Positions 6,421-11,907 are shown, counted from the first letter of the stretch. The stretch is 11,907 nucleotides of DNA from Firmicutes bacterium CAG:631 (GCA_000433015.1 HF998021.1:33219-45125); one strand, 5' to 3'. Notes: generated by a model not told the origin, from the sequence alone. Made by a program: numbers and translations.

Positions 6421-6673
6421 GTGTAAATAAGTCCTCAACATTGAAATCTTAGTTGAAATCAAGTATATTAATAATAGAAGTTTATTAGTATTTAAGTTGT
6501 ATAATCATGTCCAGAATGAAGAAACATAACGTCACTTACGATTCCTTTTATACGCTAGATATTTTGAAAATCTAGAAATTTAAAAAAAAGATTCACTTTT
6601 AACAATTGTTCCTAAAAAAGAACAAAAAAAATAAACAGAATCCATTATAATAAGAATCAAGGAGGAGGTTCAA
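6421..6673. other. Intergenic region with several inverted repeats, no gene seen
   Basis: This 253-base, AT-rich stretch lies between the rplS terminator and the broken XRE gene, and no convincing gene was seen. It contains a direct repeat of TTGAAATC (6441-6448, 6453-6460), with TTGAAA...TATATT (6441-6446, 6464-6469) spaced 17 like a promoter but leading to no gene. CTAGAT/ATCTAG form arms at 6555-6560 and 6570-6575. AACAATTGTT (6601-6610) is a perfect palindrome, and TTGTTC/GAACAA at 6606-6611 and 6620-6625 is an overlapping inverted repeat. A lone TATAAT at 6646-6651 sits 8 bases before the binding site AAGGAGG of the XRE gene. The palindromes next to a regulator gene look like operator sites, but this is inference. 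Confidence 0.5.
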
Positions 6674-7184
6674 TTGTTTTGTGATAAGTTAAAAATGCTT
6701 AGAAAAGAAAAAGGATTGACTCAAGAAGAATTAGCAAAGGGGGTATATGTTTCTAGAAGTTTGATTACCAAATATGAAACTGGAGCAGCGTATCCTAACA
6801 AGAAAATCTAGAAAAACTAGCATTATTTTTTGGTGTTAAAATTGAAGATATGATTGAAAATTCTGAAACAACTCTTGAAGTTGTAAACAGTAAAAACATT
6901 GCCTCAAAGCTAAACCATATTTGTTTAATGATAACTACAATTTTATCAGCTTTAATTTCAATTTGCGTTTTTATCCCCTTTTTTCAAGGAAAGAGATACT
7001 CATATCCATTGGACTAATTTTATTCTTTGTTTCGATTTTTACTTGTTCTATATCAATTGTTTCAATACTATTAAAAAGAAAAAAGTACAGTCCGTTTCTT
7101 AATTTAGCGAGTTATTTATTTTTCTTTTGCGATGTCGTCTTATTTTTTATATCCATAGTTGTTTGTTTTTCATATATAACATAA
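6674..7184 (+). pseudogene. XRE-family regulator with C-terminal membrane tail, two frameshifts
   Basis: A TTG start at 6674 sits 8 bases after a strong AAGGAGG (6659-6665). The first frame gives an N-terminal helix-turn-helix of the Cro/C1 type (LRKEKGLTQEELAKGVYVSR, then SLITKYETGAAYPNK) and stops at TAG 6809-6811. The protein clearly continues one frame over from 6802: ENLEKLALFFGVKIEDMIE, the usual end of the DNA-binding domain. That is followed by a first membrane helix (ICLMITTILSALISICVFI), and this frame stops at 7015-7017. A third frame, open to TAA 7182-7184, carries two more likely membrane helices. Both breaks fit one-base deletions, near 6800 (AACAA-GAAAA) and in or after the C/T runs at 6975-6984. 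Rejoined, the protein would have about 170 residues, like membrane-anchored XRE regulators. Either the gene is decaying or two indel errors are present; no slippery heptamer suggests programmed frameshifting. Confidence 0.75.
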
Positions 7185-7205
7185 TAAAGAAGAGGAAGTG
7201 ACTTC

Positions 7206-7784
7206 ATGAAAAAACTTTTATTACTATTAGGAATCGGTCTATTATTAACAGGATGTCAAGAAAAGGGAAATATATCTTCTGTTTCAGGGGAGTATAACGT
7301 TCATTTAAAAGGGAAAGAACCAACTTTTTATCCCTATTCCAATACGATGGATAGTCTAATTCAATATCATTCTTTTGAATGGAATGAAGATTTATCTTAT
7401 CCATCTTTTCCAAGTGAATGGTATTTTATTACGACCAAAGAAGAATATGAGGAAATATTTAAAGATTTTCCAGGAGGGAATCCATTCTTATACAGTGATG
7501 ATTTTTTTGAAACTTATAGTTTAGTAGGAAAGTTCAATTGTATTCGAAATTATGCGACATCTAATCAAGAAGTCATGTTTGGAATTCATGAAGTCGATAA
7601 AAAAGAGAATCAAATTACTTTAACTATTTATCAATCTATTATAGGATATGTTAGTAATAATTATAAAAACAATTATTTATTACTTGGATTTTTAGACCCA
7701 GGAAAAAATCAAAATTGTACGTATCAAACGGAAATTGTTTATAATTTCTATTATACGGATGAAATGTTACAAACTCCTCGATAA
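7206..7784 (+). CDS. Predicted lipoprotein of unknown function
   Basis: I do not recognise a family for this 192-residue protein. Its first 17 residues are a clear lipoprotein signal: MKK, a leucine-rich core, and the lipobox LLTGC with Cys17 as the expected lipidation site, so it should be anchored on the outer face of the membrane. The mature part is acidic and aromatic-rich (many Tyr, Phe and Asn), with FITTKEEYEEIF, a central DDFFETYSLVGKF block and alternating strands such as ENQITLTIYQSIIGYV, suggesting a small beta-rich domain. Two further cysteines (in KFNCIRN and QNCTY) might form a disulphide. The RBS AGAGGAAGTG precedes ATG 7206 by a few bases. It follows the broken XRE gene by 21 bases and ends at its own terminator, so it may have been the target or partner of that regulator. 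Confidence 0.8.
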   Translation: MKKLLLLLGIGLLLTGCQEKGNISSVSGEYNVHLKGKEPTFYPYSNTMDSLIQYHSFEWNEDLSYPSFPSEWYFITTKEEYEEIFKDFPGGNPFLYSDDFFETYSLVGKFNCIRNYATSNQEVMFGIHEVDKKENQITLTIYQSIIGYVSNNYKNNYLLLGFLDPGKNQNCTYQTEIVYNFYYTDEMLQTPR

Positions 7785-7802
7785 AATCAATAAAAAGAGA
7801 TT

Positions 7803-7835
7803 AAAAAGCAATCTGAATGAAAGGATTGCTTTTTT
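7803..7835 (+). terminator. Rho-independent terminator after the lipoprotein gene
   Basis: AAAAAGCAATC (7803-7813) pairs over 11 bases with GATTGCTTTTT (7824-7834) around a 10-base loop, and a T-run ends at 7835. It separates the lipoprotein gene from the signal peptidase gene. Confidence 0.87.
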
Positions 7836-7849
7836 AAAATATAAAAGAA

Positions 7850-7882
7850 TTTCTTTATATATAAAGAAAAAAAAGCTATACT
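7850..7882 (+). promoter_or_regulatory. 20-bp perfect palindrome and probable promoter of the signal peptidase gene
   Basis: TTTCTTTATATATAAAGAAA (7850-7869) is its own reverse complement over all 20 bases. An extra half-site AAAGAA at 7844-7849 makes a second inverted pair with TTCTTT at 7851-7856. TATACT at 7877-7882 is a reasonable -10; 17 bases upstream lies only a weak -35, TTTATA (7854-7859), inside the palindrome. The layout is what one would expect of an operator covering the -35 region, but the sequence is very AT-rich and no regulator is assigned. Confidence 0.45.
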
Positions 7883-7909
7883 AATAATATAAAGGACGAT
7901 GATAGAAAG

Positions 7910-8506
7910 ATGGAACAAACAGTGCCAGTAAAAAATAAAAAAAACATTTTTAAAGTTATTTGCTCTGTACTAGGCTCTTTGATTCTAGTGTTTTTATTAT
8001 TGTTACTTATCGCAAGAATTTATTTGAATGCAAATTATGTTAGTCGGTATGTTTCAGGAACTTCAATGGAACCCACTTTATCTGGAAGTGCCGGTGAATA
8101 TCACTATTTATATTTAAAAAAAGTAGATGAAGAAACAAAAATTAATCGTTTTGATATTGTTGCCTTACATAAAGATGAATACAATGATTGGATTAAGCGC
8201 GTTGTGGGATTACCTCATGAAACTTTAAGTTATCAAGAAGGAATTCTTTATATCAATGGGCAACGCATTGATGAACCTTTTATCCATCCTTCTTATTTTT
8301 TTAATTTTAATGTAGAAGAAATCGTTTTGGGCGAAAATGAATACTATGTCATCGGAGATAATCGGCATGATACCACAAAATCAATCATTCAAAGGTCTCA
8401 AATTTATGGTATTAATGGTTTTATTTTTAAAACATGTACGCAACCAAACAAGAATGGAATGGGTATTTTTGAAAGTGGATGTAAAATTACTTATAAAAAA
8501 CTTTAA
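7910..8506 (+). CDS. lepB: Signal peptidase I
   Basis: Type I signal peptidase removes signal peptides from exported proteins on the outer face of the membrane, using a Ser/Lys dyad. The 198 residues have one N-terminal membrane helix (about 14-36), then box B SGTSMEPTL with nucleophile Ser52, and box D, RFDIVALH followed by WIKRVVGLP, where Lys96 is the expected general base. Box E is GDNRHDTTKS (149-158); the usual form is GDNR..S.DSR, so its second half is unorthodox. A small insertion-like stretch (IHPSYFFNFNVEEI) replaces the usual loop, and the C-terminus carries a Cys pair (TCTQ, SGCK). AAAGGA at 7891-7896 lies 13 bases before ATG 7910, so initiation looks weak. A signal peptidase between rplS and rbgA is common in Firmicutes (recalled order), so this is probably the resident housekeeping enzyme. 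Confidence 0.9.
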   Translation: MEQTVPVKNKKNIFKVICSVLGSLILVFLLLLLIARIYLNANYVSRYVSGTSMEPTLSGSAGEYHYLYLKKVDEETKINRFDIVALHKDEYNDWIKRVVGLPHETLSYQEGILYINGQRIDEPFIHPSYFFNFNVEEIVLGENEYYVIGDNRHDTTKSIIQRSQIYGINGFIFKTCTQPNKNGMGIFESGCKITYKKL

Positions 8507-8531
8507 GTAATCAGGTTCATTGAGGTAAATT

Positions 8532-9205
8532 ATGCAAAATAAAGAAATAGAAAAGGCAATACCTTGGAATCCTTGGCATGGCTGTAAAAAAGTAAGTGTA
8601 GGATGTAAAAATTGCTTTGTTTATAAAATGGATCAAAGATATGGAAAAGATGCAAGCATCATCACTAAAGGAAAAACAACTTATGAATTAAAAGATAAGG
8701 ATTGTCCTCCTCATTCCTTAGTAAAATTATGTTTTTCATCTGATTTTTTTATTGAAGAAGCGGATGCATGGCTCACAATATTGGTTGTCTTCTACAGGTG
8801 ATGGCTGGGAACATGTTCATATTAGCGTTTCAATAGAAAATCAAGAAATGGCCGACAAAAGGCTTCCATTTTTGTTGGCAACACCTATCAAACATAGAGA
8901 AGTTTTTTGTTCTCCGCTAATTGGTCCTATTACTTTAAAAAAATATTTAGATACAGGATTAATTCGATGTGTGAATGTCGGTGGAAAAATGGCACCCATT
9001 AAAGATGTAAGGCCTCTCAAATATGAATGGGCTAAAAGTTTATTTTTAGAAGCAAAAGAAAGAAACATTGAATTTTATTTCCATCAGTGTGGTTCTTTGT
9101 TTTTAAAAGAGGGGAAAAAATATTGGAAAATGGAATCTAAAACAACAAATTCAATGTGCTGAACAAATCCAACACGAACTTGAAAAAATGGTTGAATCAA
9201 TCTAA
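8532..9205 (+). pseudogene. DUF5131 (phage Gp37/Gp68-type) protein, internally deleted and frameshifted
   Basis: The N-terminus has the family's hallmark WNPWHGC, followed by GCKNC (Cys18, Cys25, Cys28), and then CFSSDFFIEEADAW. Family members continue with about 35 residues including a TKR motif before GDGW. Here the first frame runs into nonsense after 8771 and stops at TGA 8799-8801. The homologous text resumes in another frame at about 8797 (GDGWEHVHISVSIENQ, then ADKRLPF, FCSPLIGPI, YFHQCGSLF). That frame stops at 9160-9162. A further open frame from 9131 to TAA 9203-9205 (KQQIQCAEQIQHELEKM) could be the original tail. So at least one internal loss of roughly 100 bases and one or two frameshifts have destroyed the gene. 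GAGG at 8522-8525 gives a good binding site, and no terminator separates it from the signal peptidase gene. The biochemical role of DUF5131 is unknown to me; the cysteine pattern suggests metal or cluster binding. Confidence 0.8.
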
Positions 9206-9207
9206 AT

Positions 9208-9231
9208 AAAAGGGATTGCTATTCCCTTTTT
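9208..9231 (+). terminator. Rho-independent terminator after the DUF5131 remnant
   Basis: AAAAGGGA (9208-9215) pairs with TCCCTTTT (9223-9230) around the loop TTGCTAT, ending in T-rich sequence. It closes the signal peptidase/DUF5131 transcript. Confidence 0.82.
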
Positions 9232-9247
9232 ATTTTATCTAATTTTA

Positions 9248-9256
9248 TGATATAAT
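9248..9256 (+). promoter_or_regulatory. Extended -10 promoter, originally that of rbgA
   Basis: TGA directly precedes TATAAT (9251-9256), giving a TGN extended -10 element with a perfect hexamer; the -35 region is weak. Transcription should begin near 9263, shortly before AAGGA (9273-9277). Because the first copy of the rbgA start region follows, I infer this was rbgA's own promoter before the DUF1016 gene was inserted. Confidence 0.68.
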
Positions 9257-9278
9257 AAAATTAATCTTAGCCAAGGAA

Positions 9279-9322
9279 GTGATGTCCATGAATGAAAATA
9301 AAATGTTTGATCAATCACCTAT
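9279..9322 (+). repeat. 44-bp direct repeat, copy 1 (duplicated rbgA start region)
   Basis: These 44 bases are identical to 10327-10370. They contain the ATG at 9288 and the codons for MNENKMFDQSP plus two bases of the next. After 9322 the copies diverge at once (TGATATG here, CAATTGG in copy 2). Upstream, GGAAG is shared but offset by three bases. Copy 1 now serves as the start of the DUF1016 gene. Confidence 0.95.
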
Positions 9323-10343
9323 TGATATGTTAGAAAACGATTTTAAAAAAATAATTGTTAGTATAAAAGAAGAAATTGTAAATACACAAATAAAAATAGC
9401 GATGCAATCGAATCGAAGTTTAATACAATTATATTTTAAGATTGGTAAAATTTTGTACGATAATTATGAATATGGGAATAAATTTATTGATCAAATTGCT
9501 CAAGAATTAAAATTAGAATATCCAAATTCTATCGGCTACTCGGTGAGAAATTTAAAATATATGAAAAAAATTTATATCGAATATAAAGATGATGAACTAA
9601 TGCAACAACTTGTTGCACAAGTTCCATGGGGACATAATGTAGTATTACTAGATAAAGTAAAAGGCAACGAGAATCGAAAAATTTATTTGCAAGGAATCAT
9701 TAAAAATGGTTGGGGGAGGTCAATGTTAGTTCATCAAATTGAATTAAACTATCATTTAAGGATTGGCAAAAGTAATAATAATTTTGAATTAACTTTGCCC
9801 AAAAAAAATTCTGATTTAGTGAATTATATGATAAAGGATCCTTATATTTTTGACTTTATTTCATTACAAAATGATTATAGGGAACAAGAATTAGAAAAGG
9901 CTATGCTAATGAAAATTAAAAATGTTTTAATTGAACTTGGTAAGGGATTTAGTTTTGTTGGAAATCAATATAAAATTTTAATGAAAGATAAAGATTATTA
10001 TATTGATTTACTTTTTTATCATTTAGAACTAAGATGTTACGTTGTTGTCGAACTAAAAGCAACATCATTTAAACCGGAATACATAGGGCAACTAAGTTTT
10101 TATGTAACAGCAATAGATCATATTTTAAAAAAAGATGTGGATAATCCAACCATAGGTTTATTGTTATGTAAAGAAAAAGATAAATTAAGCGTTGAATGGT
10201 CTTTACAAGGTATAGACTTGCCTATTGGCGTTTCTTCCTATCAATTAAATCAATATGTAGCACAAAATATTGTAGATAAATTACCAACGGAAGAAGAAAT
10301 TAATCTTCATATAGATATGGGAAGTGGTGATGTCCATGAATGA
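9288..10343 (+). CDS. DUF1016 (YhcG-like) PD-(D/E)XK nuclease-family protein
   Basis: DUF1016 proteins join an N-terminal helical domain to a C-terminal PD-(D/E)XK nuclease-like domain; some occur next to restriction-modification genes, but their role is not settled. From ATG 9288 (AAGGA 10 bases upstream) the protein has 351 residues. The N domain shows LIQLYFKIGKILYDN, the motif SVRNLKYMKKIY and QVPWGHNVVLL. The nuclease domain has GKGFSFVGNQYKI, then YYIDLLFYHLELRCYVVVEL with K257 next: D240, E255 and K257 form the active-site set, and Q268 in EYIGQL follows, so it looks intact. Residues 1-11 are copied from rbgA; the native start was probably ATG 9327 (MLENDFKK). The final residues GDVHE and the stop are read from repeat copy 2. 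The gene overlaps rbgA by 8 bases. No methylase, integrase or partner lies beside it. Confidence 0.92.
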   Translation: MNENKMFDQSPIDMLENDFKKIIVSIKEEIVNTQIKIAMQSNRSLIQLYFKIGKILYDNYEYGNKFIDQIAQELKLEYPNSIGYSVRNLKYMKKIYIEYKDDELMQQLVAQVPWGHNVVLLDKVKGNENRKIYLQGIIKNGWGRSMLVHQIELNYHLRIGKSNNNFELTLPKKNSDLVNYMIKDPYIFDFISLQNDYREQELEKAMLMKIKNVLIELGKGFSFVGNQYKILMKDKDYYIDLLFYHLELRCYVVVELKATSFKPEYIGQLSFYVTAIDHILKKDVDNPTIGLLLCKEKDKLSVEWSLQGIDLPIGVSSYQLNQYVAQNIVDKLPTEEEINLHIDMGSGDVHE

Positions 10344-10370
10344 AAATAAAATGTTTGATCAATCACCTAT
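10327..10370 (+). repeat. 44-bp direct repeat, copy 2 (at the present rbgA start)
   Basis: Identical to 9279-9322 over all 44 bases, 1,048 bases downstream. It supplies the last codons and TGA stop of the DUF1016 gene (10341-10343) in one frame and the start codon (10336) and first codons of rbgA in another. No transposase, integrase or terminal inverted repeats were seen between or beside the copies. Confidence 0.95.
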
Positions 10371-11217
10371 CAATTGGTTTCCAGGGCATATGGCCAAAGC
10401 ATTGCGTCAAATGAAAGAAAAAATGAATTTGGTCGATATCATTTTAGAACTCGTGGATAGTCGAGCTCCTTTGGCAACAACCAATCCTATTCTTCAAGAA
10501 TATCAAAAAAAGAAATGTTATCTAAAAATTTTTACAAAAATAGATTTGGCTGATGATCAATTAACACAAGAATGGAAACAAGAAATGGAAAAAAAGCAAA
10601 TTCCCGCTTTATTTGTGAATTTAGCCAAAAAAGAATCAATATCGATGATTCTTACTAAAATTAAAGAAATCACTGCTCCTTTGGTGCAAAAAGATATCCA
10701 AAGAGGATTAAAGCCTAAAACGATTCGGGCCATGATTGTAGGTATCCCAAATGTGGGAAAATCGACATTAATCAATGCTTTATCAAAAAGAAAAAGTGCT
10801 GGTGTTGCCAATAAACCCGGGTTTACAAAGGCACAACAATGGATTCATTGCAAAGATTTAGATTTATTAGATACCCCAGGTGTTTTATGGCCAAACTTAA
10901 AAGAAAATCAAAATGGGATTAAACTAGCGTTATTAGGGTCCATTAAAGAAGAAATTTTACCTACGCATGATTTAGTAAAAATAGCCATTGCGTTTTTAGC
11001 AAAAAATTATAAGACAATGTGGGAAAATCATTACCAAATTGCTTATCATGGTGATGTTGAAACTTATTTAGAAACGTTTGCCACAAAAAGAGGGCATTTA
11101 TTTCAAAAAGATCAATTGGATTACAATCGAAGTGAAAAAGCCATTTTAAATGATTTTAAAAATGGTATAATAGGGAAAATAACATTAGAGAGGTGTAATG
11201 ACGATGGCTGGTTTTGA
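10336..11217 (+). CDS. rbgA: Ribosome biogenesis GTPase A
   Basis: RbgA (YlqF) is the circularly permuted GTPase needed for a late step of 50S assembly, acting on a 45S-like intermediate. The 293 residues from ATG 10336 carry INWFPGHMAKALRQM (12-26) and LVDIILELVDSRAPL, then the permuted GTPase order: G4 TKID (67-70), G1 GIPNVGKST (136-144), G2 KPGFTKAQQ (160-168) and G3 DTPGVLWP (179-186). An ANTAR-like C-terminal RNA-binding region follows. About 10 residues precede the usual start region, and these are the ones duplicated upstream. The start overlaps the DUF1016 stop by 8 bases; the site before it is GGTGAT/GGGAAG from the inserted gene's end instead of the older AAGGAAG, so translation probably depends partly on coupling. 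rnhB overlaps its 3' end. Confidence 0.95.
   Translation: MNENKMFDQSPINWFPGHMAKALRQMKEKMNLVDIILELVDSRAPLATTNPILQEYQKKKCYLKIFTKIDLADDQLTQEWKQEMEKKQIPALFVNLAKKESISMILTKIKEITAPLVQKDIQRGLKPKTIRAMIVGIPNVGKSTLINALSKRKSAGVANKPGFTKAQQWIHCKDLDLLDTPGVLWPNLKENQNGIKLALLGSIKEEILPTHDLVKIAIAFLAKNYKTMWENHYQIAYHGDVETYLETFATKRGHLFQKDQLDYNRSEKAILNDFKNGIIGKITLERCNDDGWF
11163..11171 (+). promoter_or_regulatory. Possible internal promoter for rnhB
   Basis: TGG followed by TATAAT (11166-11171) is a perfect extended -10 inside the end of rbgA, about 30 bases before the rnhB start and ahead of its binding site GAGAGGTG. There is no good -35. It could give rnhB expression independent of the rbgA transcript. Confidence 0.45.
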
Positions 11218-11860
11218 ATATGAAAAACAATACTGGTGGCAAGGGGTTGAATATGTAGTGGGATTAGATGAAGCAGGAAGAGGCTCCATTGCTGGACCAC
11301 TTGTCGTTGCTGCAGTTATATTTCCTGCATTTTATGATAATTATGAAATTAATGATTCAAAACAATTATCAGATAAACAAAGAAGAAGATTATTTGAAGT
11401 GATAAAAAAAGATGCACTCGATTATGCCATAGAAATTATTAGCGTAGAAGAAGTGGATCAATATAATATTTATAAAGCAACGCAAATTGGAATGGAGCGG
11501 GCCATTAAAAGATTAAAAATTGCTCCAGAAGCCATTTTGACCGATGCGATGCCTTTGCCCTCTTTTAAAGATCGTCCTTTAGAAGCGATTATTAAAGGCG
11601 ATCAAAAGTCAGTGACCATTGCTGCTGCATCAATTTTAGCTAAAGTTACGCGGGATGATTTAATGATTGCTTATAATGAACAATATCCAGGTTATTCTTT
11701 CGATAAAAATAAAGGATATTGTACAGAAAAACATGTTCAGGCGGTTGCGCAATTAGGAATTTTACCCATTCATCGAAAAACATATTCACCCATTTGTAAT
11801 TATGTGCATCAAGATGTACAAATTTCTTTAGATGATATGGAAGAAATATTAAAAAAATAG
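11204..11860 (+). CDS. rnhB: Ribonuclease HII
   Basis: RNase HII cleaves RNA-DNA hybrids and removes single ribonucleotides from DNA. From ATG 11204 the protein has 218 residues, MAGFEYEKQYWWQG onward. ATG 11198, two codons earlier, is possible but leaves only 4 bases after GAGG (11190-11193), against 10 for 11204. Catalytic features are GLDEAGRGSIAGP with D22 and E23, the third acid in AILTDAMPL, and the fourth in SIAAASILAKVTRDDLM. The tail motif YPGYSFDKNKGYCTEKHVQAV and PIHRKTYSPI complete the family pattern. It overlaps the end of rbgA by 14 bases, the usual rbgA-rnhB pairing. Confidence 0.95.
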   Translation: MAGFEYEKQYWWQGVEYVVGLDEAGRGSIAGPLVVAAVIFPAFYDNYEINDSKQLSDKQRRRLFEVIKKDALDYAIEIISVEEVDQYNIYKATQIGMERAIKRLKIAPEAILTDAMPLPSFKDRPLEAIIKGDQKSVTIAAASILAKVTRDDLMIAYNEQYPGYSFDKNKGYCTEKHVQAVAQLGILPIHRKTYSPICNYVHQDVQISLDDMEEILKK

Positions 11861-11875
11861 GTTTTAATAAAAATT

Positions 11876-11907
11876 AAAGCCTTCAGAGTGTAGACAAAGT
11901 CGGCTAA
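11876..11907. other. Incomplete hairpin or repeat-like element at the window edge
   Basis: AGCC (11878-11881) and GGCT (11902-11905) can pair around a 20-base interior that itself contains GACAAAGTC (11893-11901), a small inverted repeat. The window ends two bases later, so any T-run cannot be seen. It may be the terminator of rnhB. On the other strand it reads GACTTTGTCTACACTCTGA, a wording I associate from memory with ends of IS1182-type elements in Firmicutes; this was not checked. Confidence 0.3.

Noticed and set aside
6507..6575. 22-codon open frame in the intergenic region after rplS
   Set aside because: No ribosome binding site upstream, no recognisable peptide signal, and it ends inside an inverted repeat; open by chance.
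6797..6811. Programmed -1 frameshift in the XRE gene
   Set aside because: The sequence AAC AAG AAA ATC TAG has no X-XXY-YYZ slippery heptamer, and a second break downstream makes decay or sequencing error more likely.
7204..7413. Minus-strand 69-codon frame overlapping the lipoprotein gene
   Set aside because: It lies entirely opposite a gene with a clear lipobox and binding site, and shows no motif of its own.
8752..9162. Independent gene starting at TTG 8752
   Set aside because: Its first dozen residues have no binding site or family match, while the rest is clearly the C-terminal half of the DUF5131 family begun at 8532.
9279..10370. Direct repeats as att sites of a phage or integrative element
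   Set aside because: The insert holds only the DUF1016 gene, with no integrase, excisionase or tRNA target; target duplication around a single gene fits better, although a remnant of a larger element cannot be excluded.
1..11907. CRISPR array, tRNA, rRNA or toxin-antitoxin pair
   Set aside because: No regularly spaced repeats, cloverleaf or rRNA-like stretch, and no small paired genes of known toxin-antitoxin type were seen on either strand.

Overview
The window (11,907 bp) is AT-rich, gene-dense and read almost entirely on the + strand. The conserved order, the low GC by eye, the Firmicutes-style Shine-Dalgarno sequences and the use of TGG for Trp with TGA as a working stop (rimM and the DUF1016 gene) point to a low-GC Firmicute using the standard bacterial code. 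An Erysipelotrichia/Bacilli-like gut lineage is my inference; no marker here fixes the species.

Bases 1-6420 are a core block of translation, RNA-processing and protein-export genes: plsX (3' part), rnc, ftsY, a small membrane protein, ylxM, ffh, rpsP, khpA, rimM, trmD, rplS. The genes are tightly packed, with overlaps at plsX/rnc, membrane protein/ylxM and rimM/trmD. The block carries a perfect-consensus promoter before rpsP, a hairpin between khpA and rimM, and a promoter plus an L19-type leader before rplS. FtsY and Ffh are the two SRP GTPases and YlxM their accessory factor; RimM, RbgA, S16 and L19 serve ribosome assembly; TrmD makes m1G37 in tRNA. No smc lies between rnc and ftsY, and no acpP between plsX and rnc.

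Bases 6421-9240 break the core order with accessory material around a signal peptidase I gene: an XRE-type regulator with a membrane tail, broken by two frameshifts; a predicted lipoprotein of unknown function; the signal peptidase behind a 20-bp palindrome; and a decayed DUF5131 (phage Gp37/Gp68-type) gene that has lost an internal segment and its frame. I recall rplS-lepB-rbgA-rnhB as a common order in Firmicutes, so the signal peptidase is probably ancestral and its neighbours later arrivals.

Bases 9241-11907 hold the most unusual feature. A lone DUF1016 (YhcG-like, PD-(D/E)XK nuclease fold) gene is inserted exactly at the 5' end of the ribosome-assembly GTPase gene rbgA, between two perfect 44-bp copies of the rbgA start region (9279-9322 and 10327-10370). 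It appears to use rbgA's original promoter, ribosome binding site and start codon. Its stop codon lies in the second copy, so it overlaps the restored rbgA start by 8 bases. This looks like insertion of a nuclease gene with long target duplication, leaving the likely essential downstream gene intact and probably translationally coupled. rnhB closes the block, and an incomplete terminator- or repeat-like element sits at the window edge.
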